This document shows, piece by piece, positions 1 to 12,118 of a stretch of 64,000 nucleotides of DNA (position 1 is its first letter; every line of letters starts with the position of its first letter). Source of the DNA: Lepeophtheirus salmonis (Eukaryota; Arthropoda; Copepoda; Siphonostomatoida; Caligidae); contig NC_052136.2 in NCBI RefSeq assembly GCF_016086655.4, positions 41,284,492 to 41,348,491 on the forward strand. The letters run 5' to 3'. The translations under genes were made by a program, and so were the position numbers. A model generated the notes under the pieces. That model saw nothing but the letters and a program-made list of their open reading frames with translations. It did no database searches and was not told the origin of the DNA.

Positions 1-1781
1 CACCAAGCTAACTTTTTTTTTTAACCTGTTATTATTATTCTTTCATGCTTGAGGAGAGAATATCTATATACTGTGTAGCTATTTGTGAGTCTCCTCATGA
101 AAAACTGATGATTTCTTGGGTAATTAATAGTTATCTTCTATATTTTTTAGGCAAAGTTTATCTGTTGAATGATGGCTAATAACTCTGGACAATGCCAGAA
201 ACCTACCCTCCCCCCTCCAAACAAAAAACCAGTGCATGTGAATTACCATTAACAATATTTTTATTCTACATATAATTTTAGTCAAAAAAGTATCAAAGTA
301 TTGATACTAGTTCTGGTACCGGAACCAATGCCGCTTTTAACGTTACAAGCGCCTGCGGCAAGATAAATGTGTGGGTTCTTTTCTTATTTTAGAAAATTAA
401 ATTTGGGACCCTTTCTTTTTTTTTCAAATAACCTTTTTATTTAGATATCGAGCGGCCTTAAAAAAAAAGATATCTATCAATGGCTTGTCCAGTCAATAGA
501 CGGGCCTTGACTGGGAAAATGTAACCGGTCCTCTAAAACTGTCCTTGACTAAAACCGATAAGAGTATATTGGTATCGTAGCAACAATAATCTGGAGTAAG
601 CCATGAAACCCCAAATGATTCTATTACATTTTATTATTAAAGTATCGAGTAACGTTTAATTAATAAATGCAATTACATAGAACTCTATATTATGTATAAG
701 CATAAATACATACTTTCCTTCTAGGTACAACCTTCTATGTAAGACCTTTTTATATCCCATGATTAATTATAGTCATTTGCGTTAAGCATCTTCTTCACCT
801 CAGGGTTCCCTTCAAACCAGTTATTTTGTCAGTAAGAAATTACAAAAAAAAAAAAAAAAAAGAATAGAAAAAAGAACATGAACTATTTGACCATGTATTC
901 CATAATATTTTAAATATCTACCTACCTATATCTTTTTCGGAATGGAAAATATTAAGCCCCTAGAATTAAGAATCATATTTAGTTAATTAGATGCTATTTG
1001 CACTTATTTCCTTTTGTAGAGAAGTTAGGACAATGCTCAATTAATAATCTATAACGTAATTACTATTCGGTTTGAATAGAGGGTATGGACGTGACGTCAC
1101 AATAGATTATTCAAGTCGAGCTATTTGAAATAAACAAAGGTCAACAGTGTATTTCCCTTTTAAATGTTTTATTAATTTTCATAGGTTGAATAATGGGATT
1201 ATTGTAAAAGAACGAGGAGAAGTGGCGAACGAAACTTATGTTATTACTGAGATAAGATACATGTTAATATCAGCTGCCTTTTATATGATTGATATGATCT
1301 ACTATCAAGAGGATAACCTTCTATATTTTAAATGACATTAGTACAGTGTCAATATTATAATGATAATTAAATTGATATATATTTGTTTTATTATGGACTT
1401 ATATCCCTATATGGGCGAAATTAAGATCAACTTAATGTAAAAAATTGAAAGTGATATCTTTTTACTTAGTATAAGCCCCCTTAAAAAAAATTTATTTGAA
1501 AATATATTTGGATCTTCCTATCAAGGATTTTCATTGGTGTCCTTTTAAATGAACAATTCGATTATAAAGAACTTATGTTGTTATTTCATTTTAGCCATAC
1601 CTATTAAAAAACGACTCTAAAAGTAACGTTATTTAACTTTCTATTTATTCTAAATATATATATTTAGTTGTTAAATATAAATTTGGTGACTTAAAAAAAT
1701 TTAGATTTACAATTAAACTATCCACTATGAAATTGAACGAAGCAAAACCTTTCTGACCCTAAGTAAAATGGGATTTTGCAT
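1..1781. other. Intergenic stretch without a recognisable gene
   Basis: AT-rich sequence with an 18-base A run at 844-861. The only open frame over 60 codons (1147-1335, +) has no family resemblance and no coding-like composition, so I do not call it. I see no RNA gene or complete mobile element. Confidence 0.5.
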
Positions 1782-2500
1782 TTACTGCGTTGCCATTTCG
1801 TTTTCATACGGCATTTTGGCATGTTTACAACGCTGTTGTGTAGAAAGGGGGTCAGGAAGATGAGATACGAACTTTAGTTTGAGGAATAGCTTTGACTCTA
1901 TTCCCAAGTCGTTTCCTTCGATTTGTAAATTGAATTTCCATAGTGCTATTTGATGGACGACCGGCTCCTTTTTATTTGGAGCCTTTCCTTGGAAAAGAAG
2001 TCCTCTAGCAACTTTGTTTTTAAATGTATGAAGATAATCTTGTTGGTTGGAAGGAATACTAAGCCTATCACAATCTCTTCTGTATAGGAGGCAGCAGTTT
2101 ATAATTGTCACTTCCAGTAAAGGAAAAACTATTTTTAGGTATGCCTTCTCAGACATGGATTCTATATAGACCTATAAGAGAGTCAATCAAATCGATTCCC
2201 CTCATAAATGAAATGTAAGTCTTAATGATGGAGGGGCATGACACAGTTGCAAAATCTTTGCATTTTCTGATTGACTTCACTAATTGGTTGAGCTGAAGCA
2301 AAGGTGGAAATAATGTTTACACATCTATTGTCGAACCATTTTACAAGCCTTAGTTCTGTTTCGCCTGAAAATGAAGATAATTCGGCATATGATCCTCCTT
2401 GTTTCTTCATTAGCTCTTTGTCAGATGGTAAAATATGTGCTACATCTGGAACTCGATTGATTCTCACAGTTACCAGAGAATATAGAAATTTTATATCCAA
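1782..2500 (-). pseudogene. piggyBac-family transposase remnant (C-terminal half)
   Basis: Read on the - strand, two open blocks (2500-2222, then 2156-1782) and a short bridging frame carry piggyBac-type (DDE_Tnp_1_7, PGBD) landmarks in the right order. First comes NRVPDVAHILPSDKELMKK, then LVKWFDNRCVNIISTFAS, which corresponds to the family's R/KWYDNK-V--ASTF segment. Next, in the bridge at about 2157-2215, comes FMRGIDLIDSLIGLYRI, matching the family hallmark MGGVDLLD. Last comes a segment with LLEVTIINCCLLYRR followed by FKNKVARGLL, as in the region before the C-terminal Cys-rich domain. The hallmark reads MRGID instead of MGGVD. The frame changes at least twice and the N-terminal half is missing or unrecognisable, so this is a dead copy. 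No terminal repeats were found. Confidence 0.75.
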
Positions 2501-5500
2501 TCTATTTTATATGTATTTATTTCAGATTAAGTCATTTAATCGAATTATTTATATTTAATCTTTAATTTTTTTCTACTTCTAAAATATTCATTCCTTTTAA
2601 CAATTAGTCAAATAATTGACTTAATCATATTTAATTTCAAAACATTTTCACGCAATGTTACATTACATATTTTTCATAGGAAAATTAAACAGAAAAATAT
2701 CAATCATAATGGATTTTTTTTGACGGCAAATCTTTTAATTTGATATATATGGTTTATTCTTTAGTTTTAGCTATAATATAATGCAGTTGAAAAAAAAAAT
2801 GTTAGCTTCTATGTAAGGCCCTATCTTATCTGATTTTGTTTCGGGTTGACTTCGGTTCAAATCAACAAGTTTCAGAAATGTTCGCTTCAAAATACTCACA
2901 AATACAAGTGCTTTAATTTAGATTTTAATTAAAAAATAGTAGAAATACATTATTGCAAAATATTAGAAAATACGCTCCAGTCAAACCACAAGTTCAATTT
3001 GGCATTTAAATTTAGTTTATTTGTATTTACTCATAATTTACATACAAGTATAAAAAAACTTAGAATGGGATCTCAATTGATTCACTTTCATTTAGGCCTA
3101 TAATTGAAGAAGATCATATATGCCATACTAGTAAATTCCTCATTTTTCTTTTAAAATAAATGATTAATTTTTTTTGTAATATACCAAAGGTGATTTTTTT
3201 AATGTTCCTTTTTGGTCAGATAGAATTGCACTGATTAAGTATAAATAAACATTATAGAATATTAAAATTACTCCAACTAACCTAGAAATCTTGTGTGAAG
3301 TCCATAGGTATAAGGTAATTTTTTTCCTCTAGGATTCACCTCGGTGCAAACCTACGCACATTAAGTTCAAGAGAATAGTTTCTCCGAATAATTTCATAAG
3401 TATTTCTAAAAGTATTCCCTGGGTATTTTATTTGCAGAAAAATGACAATCTTTGTAATTAATAATTTACTATTATCTCCAACTACAACTACCATGATATA
3501 ATCACAGTACATTTGTTTCAGTGCCAATTAATTATATAGTTGAAGGTCACACTCGGAATTATACAAATGATATATAACTTTTTAGACGACTGATTTTGTC
3601 AATACAAACACTGTAATATCATTTTAAGCTGGGCAGACCTCGAAGTGGACTTTTATATCGCACAATGTGGCCTTCTTTTTTGGAAGTAGTTATGGCAAAG
3701 GAATATCGGACGGAGTCTTGGGAAAAATAAAATATTATTTTTGTTGACAGGTAGACTACAAAACAAAATAGAAAAGTTTAGCATTGCAACCATAACATGA
3801 ACAATTTCAAGCATGGATGTGTGAAACTCATGCAATAATCAGAGATGTGAAATAGTGCGATTCAGCCGAAAAAATTAAGTAATATACTATTATGGAAAAT
3901 ATGACCTTTTATAACTATAGGCCTGAATGAAGGTGATTCTATTGATATCTCAATTTAATTTTATGCAAACTTATGGGGCATGAGTAGGTTAAAGTTACTA
4001 ATAAAAAATAGGCAAATCGCACTAGTGGCTTGACTAGTAATACTATTTAATATTTCACAATAATGTTTGCAACGTATTTTTTGTACAAATGCTATTTTTC
4101 AATAAAATTTTGAATAGCACATTTGTGTCCTAATAAAGTTCGAGGATCCTTCAATAAGGGCCAAACCTGAAGTCTTTAATTTCACAGATAGTATTTCTTT
4201 GTTGGGATCAAATCCCTGACCAAAAATTATCAAAATTGGAGTCGGGATAGTGTGTACACTCATATGGAATATCTTTTCTGTTAATAAGATTTAATTTGAG
4301 TTCTGCAAGTCAACGTTCCAGACACTAATATGGAGTAAGAGTAAACAAAGCTGAAAAAAACAACAACAACATAGAATGTTGATGTTTTGGGGATACGATT
4401 GTAAAATAGTCAAATAGTTCGGAATAATTGTCTAATGTTGATTGGATTAAATCGAATGAACTCTTATGAAGCTGTAAACAATTTAATACTATTACATGGA
4501 CAATTTTCCAATAGTTGGGGATGACATATCTATTTTCTAACTACAAACTGATTTTGAGCTTCTTTTCCTTTTCTCTTTTTAAAAGAAGGAAAAATTGAGA
4601 ACAGGGCTGTGACTTCGACTAATTAAAATAATTGTGTAAAAGACAGTGTGTTTTTTTTTCGCCAAAAAGTGAAATGATTTATCAAAATTTTGATTTTTCG
4701 TGTCATTAATAATAATAATTCATTGTTGCCTTATTTCATTTATGTTATCAATTATATGTTTTTACAATGTTAGTCACGGCCTGGTTGAGAGATCCAATAA
4801 AGACTACATCGTGCTATGTGCATCAATTGAAATATGAGTCATCCCTTTCTTTTTCTATGGTTTCGTAGCCATGCAGTTGTTAATATCCCTTATATTCCCT
4901 TTGCCGTCGTCTTTGACCAATACCTTCAAAATTAAGGATAGTATCTATACATAGTATTACCTACACATATGTGTACCATCATAGGAGGTTATAAGTTACA
5001 CTAAGGGTAATGGATACTTATATTGTGTTAAAAGAAGGAACAGAATTGAGAAATTTATTTAATGATGAAAAATAAAGTAATTAATTCGATGGATCTCTTC
5101 ATTTTATGAGCCATTCATCAATATAATTATTTTTATAACATACAAAATTTGATGTTTTATGTATGTACATATAATCAATCCATCATTCCATATAGTTTTT
5201 ATAACACAAACCCGGCTTTATTAGGCGTTGAACAACAGTCAAACTTTCCTATAATAATATAAGTTTTCTCTATTAATATAGAAGATCACTCCCAAACAAA
5301 TCATCAGTGTTACTCTCCGTTTTTTATGAGAACACACACATTTTAATTAGATTTTCTCCCCCTCCAAAATAATACGGAAAGTTGATAACAGTTTTAGAAA
5401 ATAAAAAAACACTGTTCAGGTTTGCATACAATAACAAAAACTGTCACCCTAATAAATGCTTAGACAGATATTAGGATAGATTGTAGATCCTTTTTCTTTT

Positions 5501-7608
5501 CTTTTCTTTTCCATAGTTATGTCTTAGATCAAGTACTAACACTCAAAAATGCAGTACCGATAAACACACAGACCAACTTAGTTTTATTAATATAGTCAGG
5601 CTTGTGAACGGAACACAAAATTGAATGGCGTTCCATGGAACGGAATTTTTTTAACGGTGAATGCTAAAAATGAGATTACTAGGACATAGTTATTTTGGAA
5701 GGGATGCAGTTGTCCACGGGATAGTATCCTAGAAATACGACTATGGAAATTCAGGGGCAATTTTTAAAGTTGGAGAGGGACCTAAAGCCTCCTCCTGATA
5801 TTAATATTCATATAAATGTCAATTAATCACTCTTAAAAGTCCATAATTATAATTTATGTCCCTTTTACAAAGTAATAATTTAATTTCTCTTGTAATCAAT
5901 GAAACGCACAACCTCAAGCTCTTAATTATTTCAAAAGTTCTTTAGAGTCAAAAAAAAAAAAAAAAAAAAAATGCACTCAACCTTTTTAGAATGGGTTTAT
6001 TCTACTTCACATTGAGTGGATATTTGAAGTTAGATATTGTGTAAGTTTAACTTTACTGGCTGCAATCAAGGTTAATAGTAGTTCTATTAATCTTGGCTAA
6101 AATAATTTTTTTTAATGTCACCTAGGTATATGTTGGGGTTTAGTTAAAAAAAACTATTATTTTTATGAAAAATACACGAATCATAAAGTTCAATCATTTA
6201 TAATTATAAAATGACAGGGAATATATAAGAGATATTACGGTCAAATATAAACATTGAATGAAAATTTCTGAAATGAATTGAGATACGCGGGAGTGTTAAC
6301 TGTAAAGCAATATTGGCCCTAATATTGTTTTACAGATACAATTGATTAATTTCCTAATTCTATAAATGTGGCGGTAAGTTTTGGCTACTCCAAAGTATTA
6401 AGCCGAATCATATGTTCATTGAAATGTACTATAATTTTTTTTTTAAATTTATTCCATTTTCAATTTCGAGAAAAATCATTCTAGCTTCCTTTTGGGATGA
6501 CGTGCTACAAATATGCAATTTTATTATAATTACTCCGTACTACTAAGAGCTTGTAATAAGTTATATGTAATAGATTTTAATAATTAATTATGACTTAATT
6601 AATCTATATTTACAAATGAGATTATTTTAGGAATATAAGTAGAAAAACAGTAACCAGAGTTGCAAGTTATTGATAGTATTTCACAGGATATTGGATAACA
6701 TACAGGGTAAATACTCAATTACTGTTACCTATTAAAAATTATTATAATACCGTCAACTAAATTTTAGAATATTACTACATTTATTGTAAACATATTTGTC
6801 AACTTAAAAAGAATCTCTGATCACTGCTAAAAGACTTGAACGTGTCTCACTTCCACATAAGTTTCTTTAGTTTATGAAAAAAGTTCATTTCTAGTCGAGG
6901 GTATTTTGATAACTGACGGTAGTTGAGTATTTACTTTTATTATTTTACTTGATTTAAGGTCATATCATATATTTTGAGAGATGTGCAAGTTTTTGGATAA
7001 TGGCTGTGATATATAAATACTATTCCCTGCTGATGTTGAAGAACCTCTAGAGAAAGTTATAAAATGAGACGACTTCCCCAGAATGTTCCCCTTTTGCATA
7101 TCACATTGATCTACTTTTAAGAATAATATTTTATAAATTATTTTTTTTTGGCTTTGTATGGATCGTCATGAACGAGTTGAATTGTGTCAAATAGGGAAAC
7201 CATTTACGTTTAAGTAGTACCCTTTGGATATTTTCTAAATAAAAAGTATTTCACTAAAGTAAAATTAAGTATATTCACTAAATTCTTTTTGTTGATATGG
7301 CATCACAGATTGATAAGACGATTCACTTATATATATATTTTTTTCAATGAATGGAATCATTTAATTATTTCAGAGGAAGATATCTTCAATTGATGGATGT
7401 ACCATGCTAACTATTCTTGGTAACAAAAGGTCATTCCTGTTATTGTGAGTCATAAAACTATTTTATAAGTTTTATTTTCCTTTCCGTAGAATTTTCCATT
7501 ATAGTATTAAGAATAATTATGGTTATATAAAATACTATTCTGCGTAGAGGTGGAGATCCAGGAAGGTAAATATTTGGACATATCAAGTTATCCTTACTCT
7601 GAAGACAA
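2501..7608. other. Gene-poor stretch
   Basis: About 5 kb of AT-rich sequence with only short, non-conserved open frames (for example 3336-3527 and 3653-3835 on the - strand), which I regard as chance. A 22-base A run lies at 5950-5971. The block around 6474-6540 resembles sequence at 25443-25510 and near 54863 and is listed under dispersed repeats. Confidence 0.5.
6470..6540. repeat. Dispersed repeat, copy 1 (related to 25443-25510 and about 54863)
   Basis: Contains AAATCATTCTAGCTTCCTTT followed by a GATGACG-type motif. A near-identical phrase with TGTGTTGACG occurs at 25456-25492, and the TTACTTTTGTGTTGACG part recurs near 54863. The shared flanking text (a GAGATAC...GAGTGTTAA phrase upstream at about 6280 and 25205) suggests that a longer element of about 250 bases was once present. 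Family unknown. Confidence 0.4.
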
Positions 7609-8565
7609 TCATAATTTTTTTTTAAATTGTGGATTGCATCGATGAGGAGATGAATTCACATTATAAGAGTGAGGAATTGAGGTCTGAAGATTAACTCCAC
7701 AAAGGTTATGGATATATAATTTTCTATTTATTGTGTGATTGTCAACGGACAATACCACAACAGTAAAACCTATTTCCCAAGGAGTACTCATGAAAGGATT
7801 GTATTGATTAAATAGTAACTCCACAGTTAAGTTTACCACTGGGATGAGGGCTACAACTTCCATGTATTTCCCCGAGACTGACTTGATAATGAGTCTGAGT
7901 ATATTTTTAGAAGTTTGATTATTTGTAGTTCCCACAAATTTTCCTCTGACAAACTCTACTCTTTGGGGTGAATAAATCTCCTCGATCATTAGTGTTATAT
8001 TTTTTTCTCTACTCTTCAAGCCTCTCATTCGTGCTTTTAAGTAACTTGCCGTGGATAAGGTAATCCTATTTTTTACTTAATCACACTGGATACGGTCTTA
8101 AGATATCTGAGAGACGGAAAATACATCACATTGGATGTATATATTTGCTCATAGAAGCCTGAACTGACATTTTACCATTTCAAAGCAACGGAAAGGAGTC
8201 CAGAAGAATATCTAAGCATTTAGGTTGTTTTAAGAGATGAGGCATTTGCTCCATTATGAATGAGAGCTTAGAGGATTGAATCTGGTCCATTTCTGCCGAT
8301 TAAGAAATTAAGAAGCTCTTCACAAATGTTGTCAAATGTATCTTTCTCGGTCTGACCGTCTGTGGAGGCAAGAAAAGCGGCAATGTTGATGGCTTATATC
8401 AATCATATCTCTTGGCATGGCCCTAAACCATTTGGATAGGTTTTCGGAGTCTTTTATGGGGAATTTGTGAAAGCTCACATCCGGATCCTTTGAAATGCCG
8501 TCATAGCTCTGCTTGCATACAGGAGCAGAACACTTATCACCATTAGTAATTAAGTAATAAAACAA
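7609..8565 (-). pseudogene. THAP-domain / P-element-like transposase remnant
   Basis: Two open blocks on the - strand lie in the order expected for a P-element or THAP9-type transposase. The upstream block (8565-8332) begins a THAP zinc finger: KCSAPVCKQ, then VSFHKFPIKD and KWFRAMPRD, matching the family's C-x(3)-C start, SFHKFP core and KW residues. Its C-terminal C-x2-H part is disturbed. The downstream block (8028-7609) has IEEIYSPQRVEFVRGKFVG, SVSGKYMEVVALIPV, and GFTVVVLSVDNHTINRKLY, matching the Tnp_P_element DEIY--K and VVS--DNHS--RK segments. The first catalytic-type Asp of DEIY is Glu here. About 300 bases between the blocks have no continuous frame, and the rest of the transposase is absent. 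I infer a decayed, inactive copy. Terminal repeats were not found. Confidence 0.7.
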
Positions 8566-8874
8566 ATTAATTAACTTTTATGGACCACGTTTACCTTCGT
8601 TATAATTTATAAAACAAAGGAAGAATGTGTCAGCCTCCTCGTGCTGAAAAAAGTGAGGGCGATTTTAAGACACACTTCCAGTTGTTTCGGTATTCCTTGG
8701 TACATGGAACGAAATTAATGGCTGAACGATGAACGCCAAACATTTTTTTTAATGGAACGCTAAAATAGCAGAAAGCTTACAATCCTGAATATAGTTAATC
8801 ATGAAAATCCTGTGTAGAAAAGGAATGTAAAAAAAAAAGAACCCGAAAATCAACTTGTAAACCTTGACAATTTG

Positions 8875-9080
8875 AAGAATGTTGGAAGAGAGAAATAATA
8901 ATCCTCATGACGTTTCATTAGATCGGGTACAATATGCTGTGACAAGGGAGAAAAGGATACAAATGAGGATATTTGCAATAGTTACTCCGATGTCGATCTG
9001 CAGTTCCAAAAAAGGACTTACAATTATAACTCTGCAACAAATCCTCAGGGTTACGGTACGTCTTTTGGGAGCACAAAGGA
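8875..9080. repeat. Dispersed repeat, copy A (partner at 62815-63025)
   Basis: Shares long interrupted identity with 62815-63025, in the same orientation. Both have GAATGTT-GGA-GAGAG, then TTACTCCGATGTCGAT, then ACAATTATAA-TCTGCAACAAATCC and GTTAC-GT. The 102-codon open frame across this block (8879-9187, +) is not kept in the second copy, so I do not call a gene. It may be a piece of an unrecognised transposon. It lies close to the THAP/P-element remnant but I cannot link the two. Confidence 0.55.
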
Positions 9081-10876
9081 ATGTTCAATCAGGCTTTGAA
9101 TCTATTCAGGAAAGGATGTTCACTACTATCAACCACCATGTACTTTTTATGTATCTACAACCTACTTATAGACAATTGACATACTGATTATTGTGAGTAT
9201 GATTCTTTATTATTGTTAGAGGTTAATTTATGGTGATCCGATTTCTGAATTCAAAATCGGAGACATTTTTAATGCAAAGGTGAAAAATCATTGAATATAA
9301 TAATGATGAAATAAAAAACAGGGACAAATACTTCATACGTCAGAAGTTTTTTATACCTTTGACCGTGGAGGGTTAACCCCAACGGTGGCTGTCCCCATAA
9401 ATTTGGGAGGTTCGGTTACCATAGGTTAATTAAAGGGATTCTGTTATGCGTTGGATTTTTACTTTTATTCCGATTCTAGTCTAAAGTCGCAATTGAATAA
9501 GATTAGATTCCAAATACTATCCCAGTCTCCAGTTCTAATTCATTTATGTTATACTAACATAGGATTACTCGAAGTTGCTCAGGCCAAGGAGGGAGCGGAA
9601 GATCAAATTGACAATGGTCAATGTGGTTTCTTCTTAATGTTTAGAACCCTTCGGTGCGGGCGAGCATTGTAATATCGTACCTATTATTATTAATTAAATA
9701 AAAAAGGTTAATAAACTTCAAATAATATAGCACCATATATGCATGGAAAAATTTGTCTAAATGAAAAGTCCATCTTTTACCTTGGTCAAAAAAATCCCGA
9801 ATCGAAATTTGAGAAGAAAATTACAAAAAAATGTGTTTCTTTAATTTTGCAAAAATTATTGAACAAAATGACAGATATTTCAGTAAACCCTAAATTTTCA
9901 TGAGTCAAATTTATATGGAAAAGAGATTCCAGACAAATTTCTACAAATTTTATTTATCTAAAAATCCAATATTCCATGGAAAATCCATTTTTTTTGCACC
10001 TGAAAAAGAACCAAAGTGCAATTTTCACCGATTTTTTTTTCTCCTATATTTTTTTTTGATTTTGAATAAATTTAGAAGAGGTCTTTATTTGTTATAGTTG
10101 TTTTTTGAGACGCCAGTCACTCTTGATTTAAAAAACAAATCCCTATATAGTCTCCTTGAGCACCAAAAAACAATTTTTGGGTTTTGATATATGTAATACA
10201 TAATATGTATTTAGTACACACATCTGGTAGATTTCCTATCTTTGTTTCTAAATGCAAATGCGAACTCATAGTGATTTGCTTGTCTTGTAGGTACATAAGT
10301 TGTTTGTTAATGAAGGATTTAATACATTTTAGAATCGTACTCTTTTTGCCTCTTCTTACATACATATTATAAATACTTCAGACTACTTCAACTTAACACA
10401 TTACTGTTCTTTGTTTGTAGATAACAATGAAATGTACACAGATTCATAATGTATGAATAACTTTTGTAATGATTCAATGGATCCATTCTATGTATGCATT
10501 TGAAGAAGAAGAAAAGATTTGATTTTCTCACAAATAAACGTATGTTTATTTTTTGTATCTAGTACAAAAGGTGAGGCTCAAGCTCATGAGAATAAGATAA
10601 TAGAACTCCAATGTTTTAAAAAAAGAAGAAAAGAAGTTCAGAGGTGGTATGTCATTGCCATTTGACTATCAAAATAACTTGTATAATATATTTTGCATAT
10701 TTAAATAGAAAAAAAGAAGAGATACATACTTTAAATCTAATTGTTTCATCTTTTTTTGGTAAATGAGCTCATTGTAATTTTTTAATATATATTTTTCAAA
10801 AACTTCAATTCAAGGATGAGGTCATACTGAACACACAGGAAAAAATCCGACTTCTTAGTTGAAAAACTTTTATTGG

Positions 10877-11020
10877 GGTAGAAAGGGGCGTTGGAATTTT
10901 TTTTTGGAAAAAAATGAAAAAATTAAATTTTTTGGAATAAAATTTTAAAAAATCAACTTTCAAATATTACATTTTTTCGAAAAAAAAAGTACTCGATACC
11001 CCTTTTCCCTTCAAGACTCA
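10877..11020. repeat. Short element edged by G-run and C-run
   Basis: Begins with a GGGG run (AAAGGGGCG) and ends with CCCC (ACCCCTTTTCCC). Between them is dense A/T with AAATT...AATTT inverted symmetry. Its layout resembles the copies at 11279, 12004, 16020 and 21342, and I infer a non-autonomous family. Confidence 0.35.
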
Positions 11021-11278
11021 ACTTGAAATTTAAAGAATGTGCATCAACACAAAAGGAATCTTGAATAAAAGTCAAAAAAGTGATACTGGTCTAGAATTTC
11101 GGTATGGAAGTCATAGACAGGTGTAAAAACGTTATAATTTTTGTTGAACCAAACTAATTATGTTCCTTAAATAATTTTACTCCCACAAAAAAAAAAAAAT
11201 TGGTTTTGATCGGTCTTATTATAAATCAATACTGATTGATTTATAGCTTAATTGTTTATAACATAATGACAGAGGCAT

Positions 11279-11425
11279 CCACAAGGGGTGGGCTGGAGGG
11301 GATTTAGTCCCCCCTCCCCCCCCCGAATTAAGAAATTCTTGCTTTTTACTAGAAAATTTAATTTAATTTTTTTTTTCTAAAAAAAATAAGTTTTCCTATA
11401 TTTTACCAAAAAATTTAATTTTTGC
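11279..11425. repeat. Short interspersed element, G/C-run family
   Basis: Starts with CAAGGGGTGGGCTGGAGGGG and a run of Cs, then TTGCTTTTTACTAGAAAATTTAATTT. The same two blocks occur at 12004-12118 (GTGTGCTGGAGG, C9, TTTTTACTTGAAAATTTAAT) and, reverse-complemented, at 16020-16155. Three copies with shared internal text make this a real dispersed repeat. Its class is unknown. Confidence 0.55.
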
Positions 11426-12003
11426 GAATATATATGGATTTGTGAAATTTGTAAACATCGATTTAATATTTTCTTACGAAATACATATAATGTGTTTCAC
11501 ATGTGTACAACTCGTTTAAGTAAAATGGGAGGAAAACCGATCCATCATTTGCAAACAATCAAACTTAGATCCATGGTCTCAACCGAAATATCGGCTTATA
11601 GTAGTGTTTTTTGATATTCCAGTACTATAGTGGTACCGGAATACTCAAGCAATTAACACGGTACTATAAATTACTATAGCGAAACTAGTACTCGCAGCAT
11701 CACGACGGGTTAACCACCGATCATGACGTAACCTCCAAATTACTCAACTAGGCTAAAATAAAAAAAATGTTATGAAAATGATCTTTTATTAAAATTACCG
11801 TAATATAATCGGTACAAAAATATTAACATTCCGACAACACTAGCTCAGAGTCATTCAAGTTAGATCGAACTGGAAAAAAGGACCTCGAACGAACCGAATC
11901 TCAACACATATAAATATATCACAATTTATTTTTTTACTTAGTTATAAATTCGTATAACAAAGCAATAATTTATAAACATATTAGATATTAAGGTCAAGTA
12001 TCT

Positions 12004-12118
12004 GGGGCATAAGCAGAGGGTGTGCTGGAGGCCCGTAGACCCCCCCCCACCTAAAGAAAGGAATTTTTACTTGAAAATTTAATGTTTTATTTTTGGAGTT
12101 TTTTCAAAAAATTTTATT
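12004..12118. repeat. Short interspersed element, G/C-run family
   Basis: Same order of blocks as the copy at 11279: a GGGTGTGCTGGAGG phrase, a 9-base C run, then a TTTTTACTTGAAAATTTAATG segment and A/T-rich sequence. Confidence 0.5.
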
